64,000 nt of DNA. Origin: Alphaproteobacteria bacterium (GTDB lineage: Bacteria > Pseudomonadota > Alphaproteobacteria > JACAEB01). Location of the stretch: the NCBI GenBank assembly GCA_024236075.1, contig JACKLE010000008.1, positions 1 through 64,000 of the forward strand, read 5' to 3'. Of the stretch, positions 7,575-16,143 are shown one piece after another (the first letter of the stretch is position 1; every line of letters starts with the position of its first letter). A program made the translations under genes and the position numbers. The notes below the pieces were generated by a model that was given only the letters and a program-made list of their open reading frames with translations, was not told the DNA's origin and ran no database searches.

Positions 7575-8417
7575 TCAAAGATCGAGCCCGTAGGCGCGGA
7601 TGGCGTTGCCGCCGAACACCGCCCCGCGCTCCGCATCCGAGAGGCCCGCGAGGAGGTCCTGCGCCGTGCCAAACCAGGCGCCGTAATTCCCCGCGAGGTT
7701 GAGGACGGGCCAGTCGCTTCCCCAGATGAGGCGTGCCGGCGTGAAGACATCGACCACGTGCTCGACATAGCGCTGAAGGCGAGCGGGAGAAGGATCGTCG
7801 CCGGCCTCCGTGACGAGCCCGGAGAGCTTGCAGTATGCGCTCGTCTCGCGCGCGAGCTCGGTCATCGCGGTCGCCCAGTGCTCGAACGCCGCGCGCGCGA
7901 TGTCGGGCTTGGCGCAATGGTCGATGACGACGGTGAGCTCGGGATGGGCCGCGACTCGCCTGAGGAGGGCGCCGAGCTGGCCGGGACGCACCAGCGCGTC
8001 GAAGACGAGGCCCTTGCTCGCCAGACGCTTGAACGCGTCGTCGAGCGTGACGCGCAGCAGCCACTCGGGATCGGCGATGTCCTGCACCATCGGCCGGATT
8101 CCCTTGAGGAGCCCCTGCCCGTCGTCGACGAGGATTTCGAGACGCGCCTCGAAATCGGCGGCCTCCATCTCGGTCCAGCCGACCACGCCGGCGACGAAGG
8201 GGGCGGCGCTCGCCTCGGCGAAAAGAAAGCGCGTCTCGGCCTCGGTCGGCGCGGCCTGCACGAGAACGCTCGCCTCGATGCCGGCGCGCCCGAGGAGCGG
8301 CTCCAGGTCCTCGGGACCGTAGTCGCGATAAAGCACGCCCTTCTCGGGCGTGAGCCAGCCATAATCGCCGCGCGCGACCTTCCAGAAATGGTGGTGCGCG
8401 TCCACCTTGGGCGTCAT
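7575..8417 (-). CDS. Amidohydrolase-2 family lactonase, probable L-fuconolactone hydrolase, 280 aa
   Basis: TIM-barrel metallo-hydrolase that opens the lactone made by fucose dehydrogenase. The N-terminal metal motif DAHHHF (6-11), the mid-chain VIDHCAKPDI and the C-terminal RLIWGSDWPVLNL, with the conserved Asp of GSDWP, match L-fuconolactonase (cog3618 group). Length is normal. Its ATG at 8417 overlaps the aldo/keto reductase stop (ATGA), placing dehydrogenase and lactonase in consecutive pathway and operon order. Substrate follows from context. Confidence 0.88.
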   Translation of the reverse strand: MTPKVDAHHHFWKVARGDYGWLTPEKGVLYRDYGPEDLEPLLGRAGIEASVLVQAAPTEAETRFLFAEASAAPFVAGVVGWTEMEAADFEARLEILVDDGQGLLKGIRPMVQDIADPEWLLRVTLDDAFKRLASKGLVFDALVRPGQLGALLRRVAAHPELTVVIDHCAKPDIARAAFEHWATAMTELARETSAYCKLSGLVTEAGDDPSPARLQRYVEHVVDVFTPARLIWGSDWPVLNLAGNYGAWFGTAQDLLAGLSDAERGAVFGGNAIRAYGLDL

Positions 8418-9433
8418 GGCGTCGGCGCTCTCGCGTCGAGGAGGCCGGCCGCCCTGAGGTCGCTCCAAAGGGCGGAGGGAAGGCGCGCCTTGTAGCGGGC
8501 CAGCGTGTCGGCGACCTCGGCGGGCGTGCGTATGCCGGGGATCACGGCCGCGACGACCGGATGGGCGAGCACGAACTGCAGCGCGGCCGCGCCGACATCG
8601 ACGCCATGGCTTGCGCAGACGTCGTAGATAAGGCGCGTACGACCGAGGATGGCTTCGTCGGCTGGCTTGTAGTTGTAAGTGGCGCCCGGCGCGCTGCGGC
8701 TCGCCAGGAGCCGCGAATTGAATGGCCCGCCGGCGACTATGGAGACGTTCGCCTCGCGGCAGCGCTCGAAGAAGCCGTCGAGCGGCGTCTGCTCGAGCAA
8801 GGTGTAGCGGCCGGCGAGCAGGAAGCAGTCGACCTCGGCCTCGCGAAGGGTGCGCTCGCACACGGCGATCTCGTTCACGCCGATGCCGACGGCGCCGATG
8901 AGACCCTCGCGCTTCATGTCGTTGAGCGCCGGCAGCCCTTCCTGCATCGCCATGCGCGTCAGTGGCTCGTGGCCCGCGCCGTGCGTCTGCTCGCCGATGT
9001 CGTGAACGAGCGCGATGTCGATCCGGTCGAGGTCGAGGCGCCTGAGGCTCGCTTCGATCGAGCGGCGCACGCCGTCGCGCGAGTAGTCGTAGTCGACGGT
9101 CAGGGCCGCCGCGCCGGTCTGCACGAATTGCGGCGGCATGGCCTCCCCGGCGCGCAGAGCGCGCACCAGGCGCCCGACCTTGGTCGAGAGGACGAAGCTC
9201 TCCCGCGGCTTGGTGCTCAGCACGCGCCCCATGCGCTCCTCGCTGAGCCCGAAGCCGTAGAACGGGGCGGTATCGAAGAGGCGCAGGCCCCGCTCAAAGG
9301 CAAGGTCGAGCGCGGCCTCGGCGTCGGCATCCGCGACGCTCGCAAAGAGGTTGCCGAGCGCCGCTCCCCCGAAACCGACTTCGGTCACTTTCAGATCGGT
9401 TGTCCCGATCCGTCGCCGGGCGATCTCGTCCAT
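8414..9433 (-). CDS. Aldo/keto reductase, probable L-fucose dehydrogenase (D-threo-aldose 1-dehydrogenase type), 339 aa
   Basis: NAD(P)-dependent oxidoreductase of the aldo/keto reductase fold, first enzyme of the pathway (L-fucose to L-fuconolactone). The catalytic set is visible: Asp and Tyr in LFDTAPFYGFG, Lys in VLSTKVGR and His in ALVHDIGEQ. The insertion around VDYDYSRDGVRRSIEASL is typical of D-threo-aldose dehydrogenases. The frame is open from 9484, but the alignment-style start is the ATG at 9433 (MDEIARRRIGTTDLK). It heads the leftward operon (dehydrogenase, lactonase, RhaM, SAF, UxaA, FAH) and is divergent from the IclR gene, with a palindrome between them. Confidence 0.87.
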   Translation of the reverse strand: MDEIARRRIGTTDLKVTEVGFGGAALGNLFASVADADAEAALDLAFERGLRLFDTAPFYGFGLSEERMGRVLSTKPRESFVLSTKVGRLVRALRAGEAMPPQFVQTGAAALTVDYDYSRDGVRRSIEASLRRLDLDRIDIALVHDIGEQTHGAGHEPLTRMAMQEGLPALNDMKREGLIGAVGIGVNEIAVCERTLREAEVDCFLLAGRYTLLEQTPLDGFFERCREANVSIVAGGPFNSRLLASRSAPGATYNYKPADEAILGRTRLIYDVCASHGVDVGAAALQFVLAHPVVAAVIPGIRTPAEVADTLARYKARLPSALWSDLRAAGLLDARAPTP

Positions 9434-9496
9434 CGCGCTCGCTTGTCTTGTGCCAAAAATGCGTGATGCGCGGGAGCTTGTCATCGCGCCAAAATC

Positions 9497-9532
9497 GTGT
9501 CAAACAGTGTCAAATGTTTTATGAGTAAAACA
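9497..9532. promoter_or_regulatory. Direct repeats and palindrome between fucose operon and iclR
   Basis: GTGTCAAA occurs twice with 10-base spacing (9497-9504 and 9507-9514). Immediately after it TGTTTTATGAGTAAAACA (9515-9532) is a perfect 7-bp inverted repeat with a 4-base centre. The segment is far more AT-rich than its surroundings and sits in the 127-base gap between the divergent aldo/keto reductase and IclR genes. It is the natural operator region for the IclR protein. IclR sites are often short AT-rich palindromes, so the second element is the better candidate. Confidence 0.7.
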
Positions 9533-9560
9533 AATCGAAACCAGCAGGCAAAGGACCGCC

Positions 9561-10337
9561 ATGACGAGCATGCCATCCTATCGAGCCCCGGCCCTGGAGA
9601 AAGGCCTCGACATTCTCGAGGCTCTCGCCCGCGAGGAGGAGGCCCTGCCGCTGACGGCGCTCTCCGAACGGCTGGGGCGCTCCAAGAGCGAGATCTTTCG
9701 GATGGTCCAGGTCCTTGAGACGCGCGGCTATCTGAGCCGTCGCGCCGGCAAGGAAGGCTATGTGCTGACCAACAAGCTCTTTCGCCTCAGCCTGTCGCGC
9801 CCGGTCATTCGCGGTCTCGTCGAGGTGGCGCTGCCGGAGATGCGGTCGCTCTCCGAGCGGTCCGAGCAGTCCTGCCATCTCGTCGTGTCGCTCGGCACCG
9901 AGATCGTGATCATCGCCCGCATGGAGGCGCCGAGCCCCATCGGTCTCGCCGTGCGCGTCGGCATGCATCTTCCGATCGCGACGACGCCGTCGGGCCGTGT
10001 TCTGTTCGCCTTCCAGAGCGAAGCAACGCAGGCGGAGTGGCTGACGCGGATGCGTGCCGCGGGAATCGAGAACGAAAAGGACTTCCTCGCCCGCACGCGC
10101 GAAATTCGCACGCACGGCTACGAGATGTCCGAGAGCCCGTTCATCGGCGGCGTCACCGATCTCTCCTCGCCGATCCTCGGGCCGGAGGGCACCGCCGTCG
10201 CGACGCTCACCATGCCTCATATCGCGAAGAAGCCGGTGCGCCTGCGTATGCGGGCGGCGCTCGACTATGTGCGCACGGCCGCGGGCAACATCTCGGCCAG
10301 CCTGCACGACGAGGCCGAGAAGTTCATCCTCGCCTGA
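9561..10337 (+). CDS. IclR-family transcriptional regulator of the fucose locus, 258 aa
   Basis: Regulator with an N-terminal winged helix-turn-helix (residues about 10-70; LTALSERLGRSKSEIFRMVQ) and a C-terminal effector-binding GAF-like domain (GIAxRVG-like GLAVRVGMHLPIATTPSGRV, then YEMSESPFIGGVTDLSSPI). Start ATG 9561 follows AAAGGACCGCC. It is divergent from the catabolic operon and upstream of the sulfatase and IlvD-type genes, so it may control both arms. The ligand is probably a pathway intermediate; this is inference from position. Confidence 0.9.
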   Translation: MTSMPSYRAPALEKGLDILEALAREEEALPLTALSERLGRSKSEIFRMVQVLETRGYLSRRAGKEGYVLTNKLFRLSLSRPVIRGLVEVALPEMRSLSERSEQSCHLVVSLGTEIVIIARMEAPSPIGLAVRVGMHLPIATTPSGRVLFAFQSEATQAEWLTRMRAAGIENEKDFLARTREIRTHGYEMSESPFIGGVTDLSSPILGPEGTAVATLTMPHIAKKPVRLRMRAALDYVRTAAGNISASLHDEAEKFILA

Positions 10338-10368
10338 ACCGCCATACCGCCAAGGAGCGATCGAGGCG

Positions 10369-11922
10369 ATGCCCCAATCCGATCCGAAATCGAATCTCCT
10401 CATCGTCTGCGCCGACCAGCTCCGCGCCGACTTCCTCGGCTGCTACGGGCATCCGACCATCGGCACACGGCATATCGACGCGCTCGCGCGGGCGAGCGTG
10501 CGCTTTGCCAACGCCTATGTCGCCTCGCCGTCCTGCGGGCCCAGCCGCATCTCGCTCGCGACCTCGACCTATGTGGGCGAGCACGGGCATCGCGACTACG
10601 GCTCGATGATCTCGCCCGACGTGCCGAACCTCGTCACGAGCCTCAGAAGCGCGGGCTACCGGACGGCGATGTTCGGCAAGAACCACATGTTCCACTACGA
10701 GCGCCTGCTCGAGGTCTGGGACGAGCTGCACGAGGTCACCTTCGGCAACTACGATTTTCACCCGTCCTACGATCACGCCTGGCGCGCCTTCAGCCTGGAG
10801 GAAGGCCACACCTTCAATCGCTCGGGGGCGCTCACCGAGGAGGCGATGGCGTTCATGGCACGGGCCAAGGACGCGCCTCGTCCATTCCTCTGCTGGCTGA
10901 ACTATCAGGACCCGCACCCCGCGTTCTGCGCGCCGCCGCCCTACGACACGCTCTTCGATCCGGCGGAGGTCGCGCTGCCCGCATCGTGGAGCGCACCCGT
11001 GGTCGGCGGCGAGCCCGTGCGCAACGCGGTTTGGCGCGCCCATTCGGAGATGGAGCTGTGCGACGAGGCGGAAATACGCCGCTCGATCGCCATGTATATG
11101 GGCCAGATCCGCTATATCGACGACTGCGTGGGTCGCCTGATGGCCTGCCTCGAGGAAACCGGCCTTGCCGCGCGCACGGCGGTCTTCTTTCTCTCCGACC
11201 ACGGAGAGCATGTCGGCTATCGCCGCATGACGCACAAGAATCCCACGTTCTACGAAGCCATGACTCGCCAGCCGGCCATACTGCGCTTGCCCGGCGGTGC
11301 CCGCGGAGAGGTCTTCGAGGGGCTGGTGGAGGAGGTCGATTTCGCGCCCACGATACTCGGCGCGCTGGACGTCGAGATCCCGCCGAGCATGGTGGGCAAG
11401 GACTGGTCCGGCGCATTGGACAGCCCCGGCGGCCACGGACGGGAGGACGTGCTCGTCGAGTGCGGCGTCGGCGCACCGACCTGGGAGACACCGATCGAGG
11501 GCGTGAGCCTCTGGGCGCCCTTCTCGCCGACGGATTTCGGCCCCGGCGCGATGCTGCGGTACGGAGACTGGAAGCTCAGCGTCTATCACGACGACGCCTG
11601 CGAGCTCTTCAATCTCGCCGAGGACCCGGAGGAGCTCGTGAACCGCTTCGAGGATCCCGATGCGGCCGAGATTCGCAACGCGCTCATGTTCCGCCTGGCG
11701 AAGCGTCTGCTGGCCGTGAAGGTGCGCGAGGTCGGCGCCGTCCAATGGCCCGCAAACGCCGGCATCCACGACGTGCGCCGCGAGCCGCTGGAGCGCGACC
11801 CGCGCACGCGCGGCCTCGCACCCGCCGCGGAGCTGCGCAAGGAGAGGGGGCCCTTCGATCCGCGCGGCTATGGCCGTCTCTTCCGGACGCTCGCCGAAAA
11901 GGGGCGCAAGGCGCCGGGTTGA
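10369..11922 (+). CDS. Sulfatase, formylglycine-dependent (CxPSR type), 517 aa
   Basis: Type I sulfatase with the alkaline-phosphatase fold. The calcium-binding pair is CADQ (Asp16, Gln17), and the formylglycine site CGPSR at residues 56-60 has the cysteine form, so an FGE- or anSME-type maturase is needed; none is in the window. Later segments MFGKNHM, FLSDHGEHVGYRRM and KNPTFYEA are usual metal and sulfate-binding regions. No signal peptide is evident, so the enzyme is probably cytoplasmic or exported in an unrecognised way. Start ATG 10369 follows AAGGAGCGATCGAGGCG. It lies 31 bases after the IclR gene, which suggests co-transcription and a role on sulfated fucose units. Confidence 0.87.
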   Translation: MPQSDPKSNLLIVCADQLRADFLGCYGHPTIGTRHIDALARASVRFANAYVASPSCGPSRISLATSTYVGEHGHRDYGSMISPDVPNLVTSLRSAGYRTAMFGKNHMFHYERLLEVWDELHEVTFGNYDFHPSYDHAWRAFSLEEGHTFNRSGALTEEAMAFMARAKDAPRPFLCWLNYQDPHPAFCAPPPYDTLFDPAEVALPASWSAPVVGGEPVRNAVWRAHSEMELCDEAEIRRSIAMYMGQIRYIDDCVGRLMACLEETGLAARTAVFFLSDHGEHVGYRRMTHKNPTFYEAMTRQPAILRLPGGARGEVFEGLVEEVDFAPTILGALDVEIPPSMVGKDWSGALDSPGGHGREDVLVECGVGAPTWETPIEGVSLWAPFSPTDFGPGAMLRYGDWKLSVYHDDACELFNLAEDPEELVNRFEDPDAAEIRNALMFRLAKRLLAVKVREVGAVQWPANAGIHDVRREPLERDPRTRGLAPAAELRKERGPFDPRGYGRLFRTLAEKGRKAPG

Positions 11923-11994
11923 TTTCTTCGCCCGTCCGGCTAGCTTCGCCCCGCCGGGGCCCCTGCGCGGGCCGAACGCGAGGAGACGAGAGCG

Positions 11995-13719
11995 ATGGCC
12001 GGGAGAACGTTCGACAAGTCGAGGCTGCCTTCGCGCCACGTCACCGAAGGCCCGACGCGCGCGCCGCACCGCAGCTACTACTACGCGATGGGGCTCACGG
12101 AGGAAGAGATCCACCGGCCCCTCATCGGCGTCGCGTCGTGCTGGAACGAGGCCGCGCCCTGCAACATCGCGCTGATGCGTCAGGCCCAGGCCGCCAAGAA
12201 GGGCGTCGTCGAAGGCGGGGGGACGCCGCGCGAGTTCTGCACCATCACCGTGACCGACGGCATCGCCATGGGGCACGAGGGCATGAAGTCCTCGCTCGTC
12301 TCGCGCGAGGTCATCGCGGACTCGGTCGAGGTCACGATGCGCGGTCACTGCTACGACGCGCTCGTCGGCATCGCGGGCTGCGACAAATCGCTGCCCGGCA
12401 TGATGATGGCGATGGTGCGCCTCAACGTGCCCTCCGTCTTCATGTATGGCGGCTCGATTCTGCCCGGCCGCTTCCGCGGGCGCGACGTGACGGCGGTCGA
12501 CGTCTTCGAGGCGGTTGGCGAGCTGTCCGCCGGCAAGATCACGGAGGAGGATCTCCACGAGCTCGAATGCGTCGCGTGCCCGTCGGCGGGTGCGTGCGGA
12601 GGGCAGTTCACGGCGAACACCATGGCCTGCGTCTCCGAGGCGATCGGCCTCGCGCTGCCCTATTCGGCGGGCGCGCCGGCGCCTTACGAGGAGCGCGACC
12701 AATACGCCGTGCGCTCGGGCGAGGCGGTGATGGAGCTTCTCTCGAAGAACATCCGCCCGCGGGACATCGTCACGCGCAAGGCGTTGGAGAACGCGGCGGT
12801 CGTGGTCGCGGCGACGGGCGGCTCCACGAACGGGGCGCTACATCTTCCTGCCATCGCGCACGAGGCCGGCATCGATTTCGACCTCTTCGCCGTCGCCGAG
12901 GTCTTCCGCCGCACGCCCTATCTCGGAGACCTCAAGCCCGGCGGGCGTTTCGTCGCGAAGGACATGTTCGAGGCCGGCGGGGTGCCGAACCTCATGAAGA
13001 CGCTGCTCGAGGGCGGCTTCCTGCACGGCGACTGCCTCACGGTCACGGGGCGGACGATCGCGGAGAATCTCGAGAGCGTCTCCTTCAATGCGAAACAGGA
13101 GGTGATCCGTCCCTACAACAAGCCCTTTTCGCCGACGGGCGGCGTCACGGGGCTTAAGGGCAATCTCGCGCCCGAGGGGGCGATCGTGAAGGTCGCCGGC
13201 ATGAAGGTGCTTAAGTTCCGCGGTCCCGCGCGCATCTTCGACTCCGAGGAAGCCTGCTTCGACGCGGTCGAGGCGCGCGCCTACGAGGCCGGCGAGGTGC
13301 TCGTCATCCGCTATGAGGGGCCGAGGGGCGGTCCCGGCATGCGCGAGATGCTCTCCACGACCTCCGCGCTCTACGGCCAGGGCATGGGCGACAAGGTCGC
13401 GCTCATCACGGACGGACGTTTTTCGGGCGCGACGCGCGGCTTCTGCATCGGCCATGTCGGGCCCGAGGCTGCTGTGGGCGGCCCGATCGGCCTCCTCAAG
13501 GACGGCGACATCATCGTCATCGACGCCGAGAAAGGGACGCTGGACGTCGAGCTCACCGATGTCGAGCTCGCGGAACGGAAGAAATCCTGGCGTCCGCGCG
13601 ACAACGGCTTCGGCTCGGGCACGCTGTGGAAGTACGCGCAGCAGGTCGGCCCAGCCCTCAAGGGCGCGGTCACGCACCCCGGCGCCCGCGCGGAGACCAA
13701 GACGTACGCGGATATTTGA
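11995..13719 (+). CDS. IlvD/Edd-family dehydratase (dihydroxy-acid dehydratase type), 574 aa
   Basis: Iron-sulfur dehydratase. The three cluster cysteines are in ASCWNEAAPC, GCDKSLPG and CPSAGACGGQF; other signatures are TDGIAMGHEGM, GGSTNGALHLPAIA and TDGRFSGATRGFCIGHVGPE. These agree best with the 560-residue [2Fe-2S] dihydroxy-acid dehydratases of branched-chain amino-acid synthesis rather than with 6-phosphogluconate dehydratase. Start ATG 11995 follows GAGGAGACGAGAGCG. It is 72 bases downstream of the sulfatase. That position, away from other ilv genes, leaves open a sugar-acid dehydratase role, since the family also includes arabinonate, xylonate and galactonate dehydratases. Confidence 0.85.
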   Translation: MAGRTFDKSRLPSRHVTEGPTRAPHRSYYYAMGLTEEEIHRPLIGVASCWNEAAPCNIALMRQAQAAKKGVVEGGGTPREFCTITVTDGIAMGHEGMKSSLVSREVIADSVEVTMRGHCYDALVGIAGCDKSLPGMMMAMVRLNVPSVFMYGGSILPGRFRGRDVTAVDVFEAVGELSAGKITEEDLHELECVACPSAGACGGQFTANTMACVSEAIGLALPYSAGAPAPYEERDQYAVRSGEAVMELLSKNIRPRDIVTRKALENAAVVVAATGGSTNGALHLPAIAHEAGIDFDLFAVAEVFRRTPYLGDLKPGGRFVAKDMFEAGGVPNLMKTLLEGGFLHGDCLTVTGRTIAENLESVSFNAKQEVIRPYNKPFSPTGGVTGLKGNLAPEGAIVKVAGMKVLKFRGPARIFDSEEACFDAVEARAYEAGEVLVIRYEGPRGGPGMREMLSTTSALYGQGMGDKVALITDGRFSGATRGFCIGHVGPEAAVGGPIGLLKDGDIIVIDAEKGTLDVELTDVELAERKKSWRPRDNGFGSGTLWKYAQQVGPALKGAVTHPGARAETKTYADI

Positions 13720-13728
13720 GCGCCCGTC

Positions 13729-14337
13729 TCAGTCGAGGCCGTAGCGGTAGCGCCCTGTCAGATCGAAGATGCGCAGCGCCTGCGCATCCTCGCGCGCGGC
13801 GCCGCGGCCGATATTGTGCACGACGTAGGGCAGTCCCGAGAGGGCCGAGCGCTCCTGGTCGACGATCCCGATATGCGGCAGATTGCCGGGCAGCATCCAG
13901 GTGAGCAGGTCGCCGGCCTGCGCTTTCGCATAGGCTTCGCGGGAGCCGAGCGCCGCGCCCTTGCGCGAGAAATAGGTCTGGAGGTTGGGCACGCGGCGGT
14001 GGTCGATGTTCCTGTCGGGCGCCGTGAGACCCCAGATCCTTGGATAGGCGCCGAACTCCGCGGCCATGTCCTCGTGCACGCGCTGCTGCAGATCGATGCC
14101 GATGCCGCGATAGGCGCGCACGACGACATCGGTGCACACGCCGCGGTCGGCCGGCACGTCGCCCATGGGATAGTCGAGCCGGCGGTAGGACGGATCGTAG
14201 AGCGTGGTGACGCCGATCTGCGCGCGCGCGGAGGCAAGAAAGGCCGAGACCGAAGCCGGCCCGGCGCGCGCCGAGAGGGGAGGCGCTGCGGCAAGGGAAG
14301 CCAGCGTCATGGCGAGGCGGCGGCGCGTCATCGGCAT
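13729..14337 (-). CDS. DUF1287-family exported protein, 202 aa
   Basis: Function not known. The N-terminus (MPMTRRRLAMTLASLAAAPP) looks like an export signal, with a twin-arginine-like RRR. The mature part shows the DUF1287 pattern: GVTTLYDPSYRRLDYPMGDV, GVCTDVVVRAYRGIGIDLQ with a conserved Cys, RVPNLQTYF, AGDLLTWML and the HIGIV segment. The order Cys, then Asp/His resembles NlpC/P60-like peptidase folds, but that is only a fold-level suggestion. The gene is convergent with the IlvD gene (9 bases apart) and 45 bases downstream of opgH in the same direction, so it may be the last gene of the opgGH operon. Confidence 0.8.
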   Translation of the reverse strand: MPMTRRRLAMTLASLAAAPPLSARAGPASVSAFLASARAQIGVTTLYDPSYRRLDYPMGDVPADRGVCTDVVVRAYRGIGIDLQQRVHEDMAAEFGAYPRIWGLTAPDRNIDHRRVPNLQTYFSRKGAALGSREAYAKAQAGDLLTWMLPGNLPHIGIVDQERSALSGLPYVVHNIGRGAAREDAQALRIFDLTGRYRYGLD

Positions 14338-14382
14338 GAGGCGAGCATTGCCGCCGATTGCGGCGCGATTGGGACCGGTGCT

Positions 14383-16128
14383 TCAGGCGCGCCGACGCTC
14401 GCCGCCCGCGAGGTCTGAGGCCGGGCTCGCCGTCCTTCCGGACCATCCCGTCTCGGCGGGAGTGAGGAGAAGACGCGTCGCTCTCGCCGCAATGCCGAGC
14501 TCGGGGCTCGCCGTGGCCGAGATGACGAGAGGCGCGAAGATCATCGGCAGGCTGACCGGCAGGGTCCACCAGATGGCCGCCGGCGCCAGCGTCAACCCGC
14601 CGGCCAGAAGGCCAAGCCCGGTCAGGCTCACCCACCAGCTTGCATTCGCGGCCGTGACGAGCGGAATTGCGCCGTCGCGCCGTTCGGCCGCCGGCCAGCC
14701 GGAGTCCCGCCCCAGAAGCACCTCGACGACGGCGCGGCTCTGATAGATCATCAGGACGGGCGCGACGAGCGTCGAGGCGAGAACCTCGAACAGCACGCTG
14801 GCGAGAAGCGTCAGCCCACCGCCGAAATCCGATCGCCTGGGCGAGACCGCCGTCTTGAGCGCGATGAGCAGGCGGGGACCGAATATCATCACGCTGCTGA
14901 CGATAAGCACAGCCGCGCTCCAGGGCGAGAGCACGTTCGACCAGTCGGGAAAGAGCTGCCGCTCGCCGGTGAAGTAGACGAAGCGCCCGGGACCCAGCGC
15001 GGAATCGGCAAGGCTTGCGAGGAAGAACGCCAGCCAGACGAGCGAGGAGAGGTAGCCAAGCGCACCGAGCGCAAAGCTCACGCGGCTCCAGGCCGAAAGG
15101 CCGGGCGCGCGCAGGAGGCGCAGATGTTGCAGATTTCCCTGCGCCCATCGCCTGTCTCGCCGCGCATAGGCCAGAAGGTTCGGCGGCGACTCCTCGAAGC
15201 TGCCCTCGAGCTCGCTGGCCAGCCTCAAGCGCCAGCCGCCGCGTCCCAGGAGCGCGCCCTCCACGAAATCGTGCGACAGGATCTCGCCGCCGAAGGGAGC
15301 GCGGCCGCGCAGGGCCGGCAGCCCGCAGCACTCGGCGAAGGCGCGTACCCGGATGATCGCATTATGGCCCCAATAGGTGCCTTCCGTGCCGGCGATCAGG
15401 ACGAAGCCGCGCGCATAGGCCCGCGAGTAGAGCGCGGAGGCGAACTGGAGAAGCCGGGCGAAGAGGCTGGTGCGCCCGACGAGGATCGGAACGGTCTGGA
15501 TCAGCCCCGTCGTCTCGTCCGCTTCCATCATGGCCGCGAGCTTCAGGATCGTGCGCGCCGACATCACACTGTCGGCATCGAGCACGATCATGTAGTCGTA
15601 CCGCCCGCCCCAGCGCCGCACGAAGTCCGCGATGTTGCCGGCCTTGCGGCCGGCATTGGCGAGGCGGCGTCGGTAGAAGAGGCGCGCCGGTCCGCCATCC
15701 GACGAGACGAGGGCCGCGACGCGGGTGTGTTCCTCCGCGGCGATCGCTTCGTCGCGCGTGTCGGAGAGGACGAACAGATCGACCGACTCGCGCGCGCCGA
15801 GGCGCGCGAGATCGTCCATCAGGGAGCGGACGGTCGAGAAGACGCGCTCGGGGGCCTCGTTGTAGACCGGAAAGAGCAGGACCGTGCGCGTGCGGACAGG
15901 AGCTGGCGGCGTCTCGTCCTCGCCGGCTCTCTCGAAGAGCTCCGCGAGAAGGCCGGACATGCCGAAGGCAAAGCCGAGCGAGATCCAGGCGAACGCCGTG
16001 GCGAAGAGAAGCAGAATCAGGGGATCGAATTGCGCGAAGCCGTCGCGCGCGAGATCGCTGCCGAGGACGGCCGACCATGCGGCGGTCCACATTGCGACGC
16101 CAAGAAGAACAAGCCAGCGTGCGTGCAT
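14383..16128 (-). CDS. opgH: OpgH/MdoH, osmoregulated periplasmic glucan glucosyltransferase, 581 aa main frame
   Basis: Inner-membrane GT2 enzyme that polymerises UDP-glucose into the glucan backbone. The catalytic motifs are DADSV (about 185-189), SHDFVEGALL, and RRDRRWAQGN, the Q/RxxRW-type site. Two membrane spans precede the catalytic domain (about 8-23 and 37-60) and five or six follow it. Start ATG 16128 follows AAGGACGGGGGAT. The protein is much shorter than E. coli OpgH (847 residues), as is usual in alphaproteobacteria. The conserved leader normally placed before the first span lies just upstream in the same frame, separated by a TGA at 16144-16146 (see next entry). Confidence 0.9.
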   Translation of the reverse strand: MHARWLVLLGVAMWTAAWSAVLGSDLARDGFAQFDPLILLLFATAFAWISLGFAFGMSGLLAELFERAGEDETPPAPVRTRTVLLFPVYNEAPERVFSTVRSLMDDLARLGARESVDLFVLSDTRDEAIAAEEHTRVAALVSSDGGPARLFYRRRLANAGRKAGNIADFVRRWGGRYDYMIVLDADSVMSARTILKLAAMMEADETTGLIQTVPILVGRTSLFARLLQFASALYSRAYARGFVLIAGTEGTYWGHNAIIRVRAFAECCGLPALRGRAPFGGEILSHDFVEGALLGRGGWRLRLASELEGSFEESPPNLLAYARRDRRWAQGNLQHLRLLRAPGLSAWSRVSFALGALGYLSSLVWLAFFLASLADSALGPGRFVYFTGERQLFPDWSNVLSPWSAAVLIVSSVMIFGPRLLIALKTAVSPRRSDFGGGLTLLASVLFEVLASTLVAPVLMIYQSRAVVEVLLGRDSGWPAAERRDGAIPLVTAANASWWVSLTGLGLLAGGLTLAPAAIWWTLPVSLPMIFAPLVISATASPELGIAARATRLLLTPAETGWSGRTASPASDLAGGERRRA

Positions 16129-16143
16129 ATCCCCCGTCCTTCG

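Noticed and set aside
10324..12702. A 792-codon minus-strand frame opposite the sulfatase and IlvD-type genes
   Set aside because: Antisense shadow; the plus-strand proteins carry full catalytic motifs.
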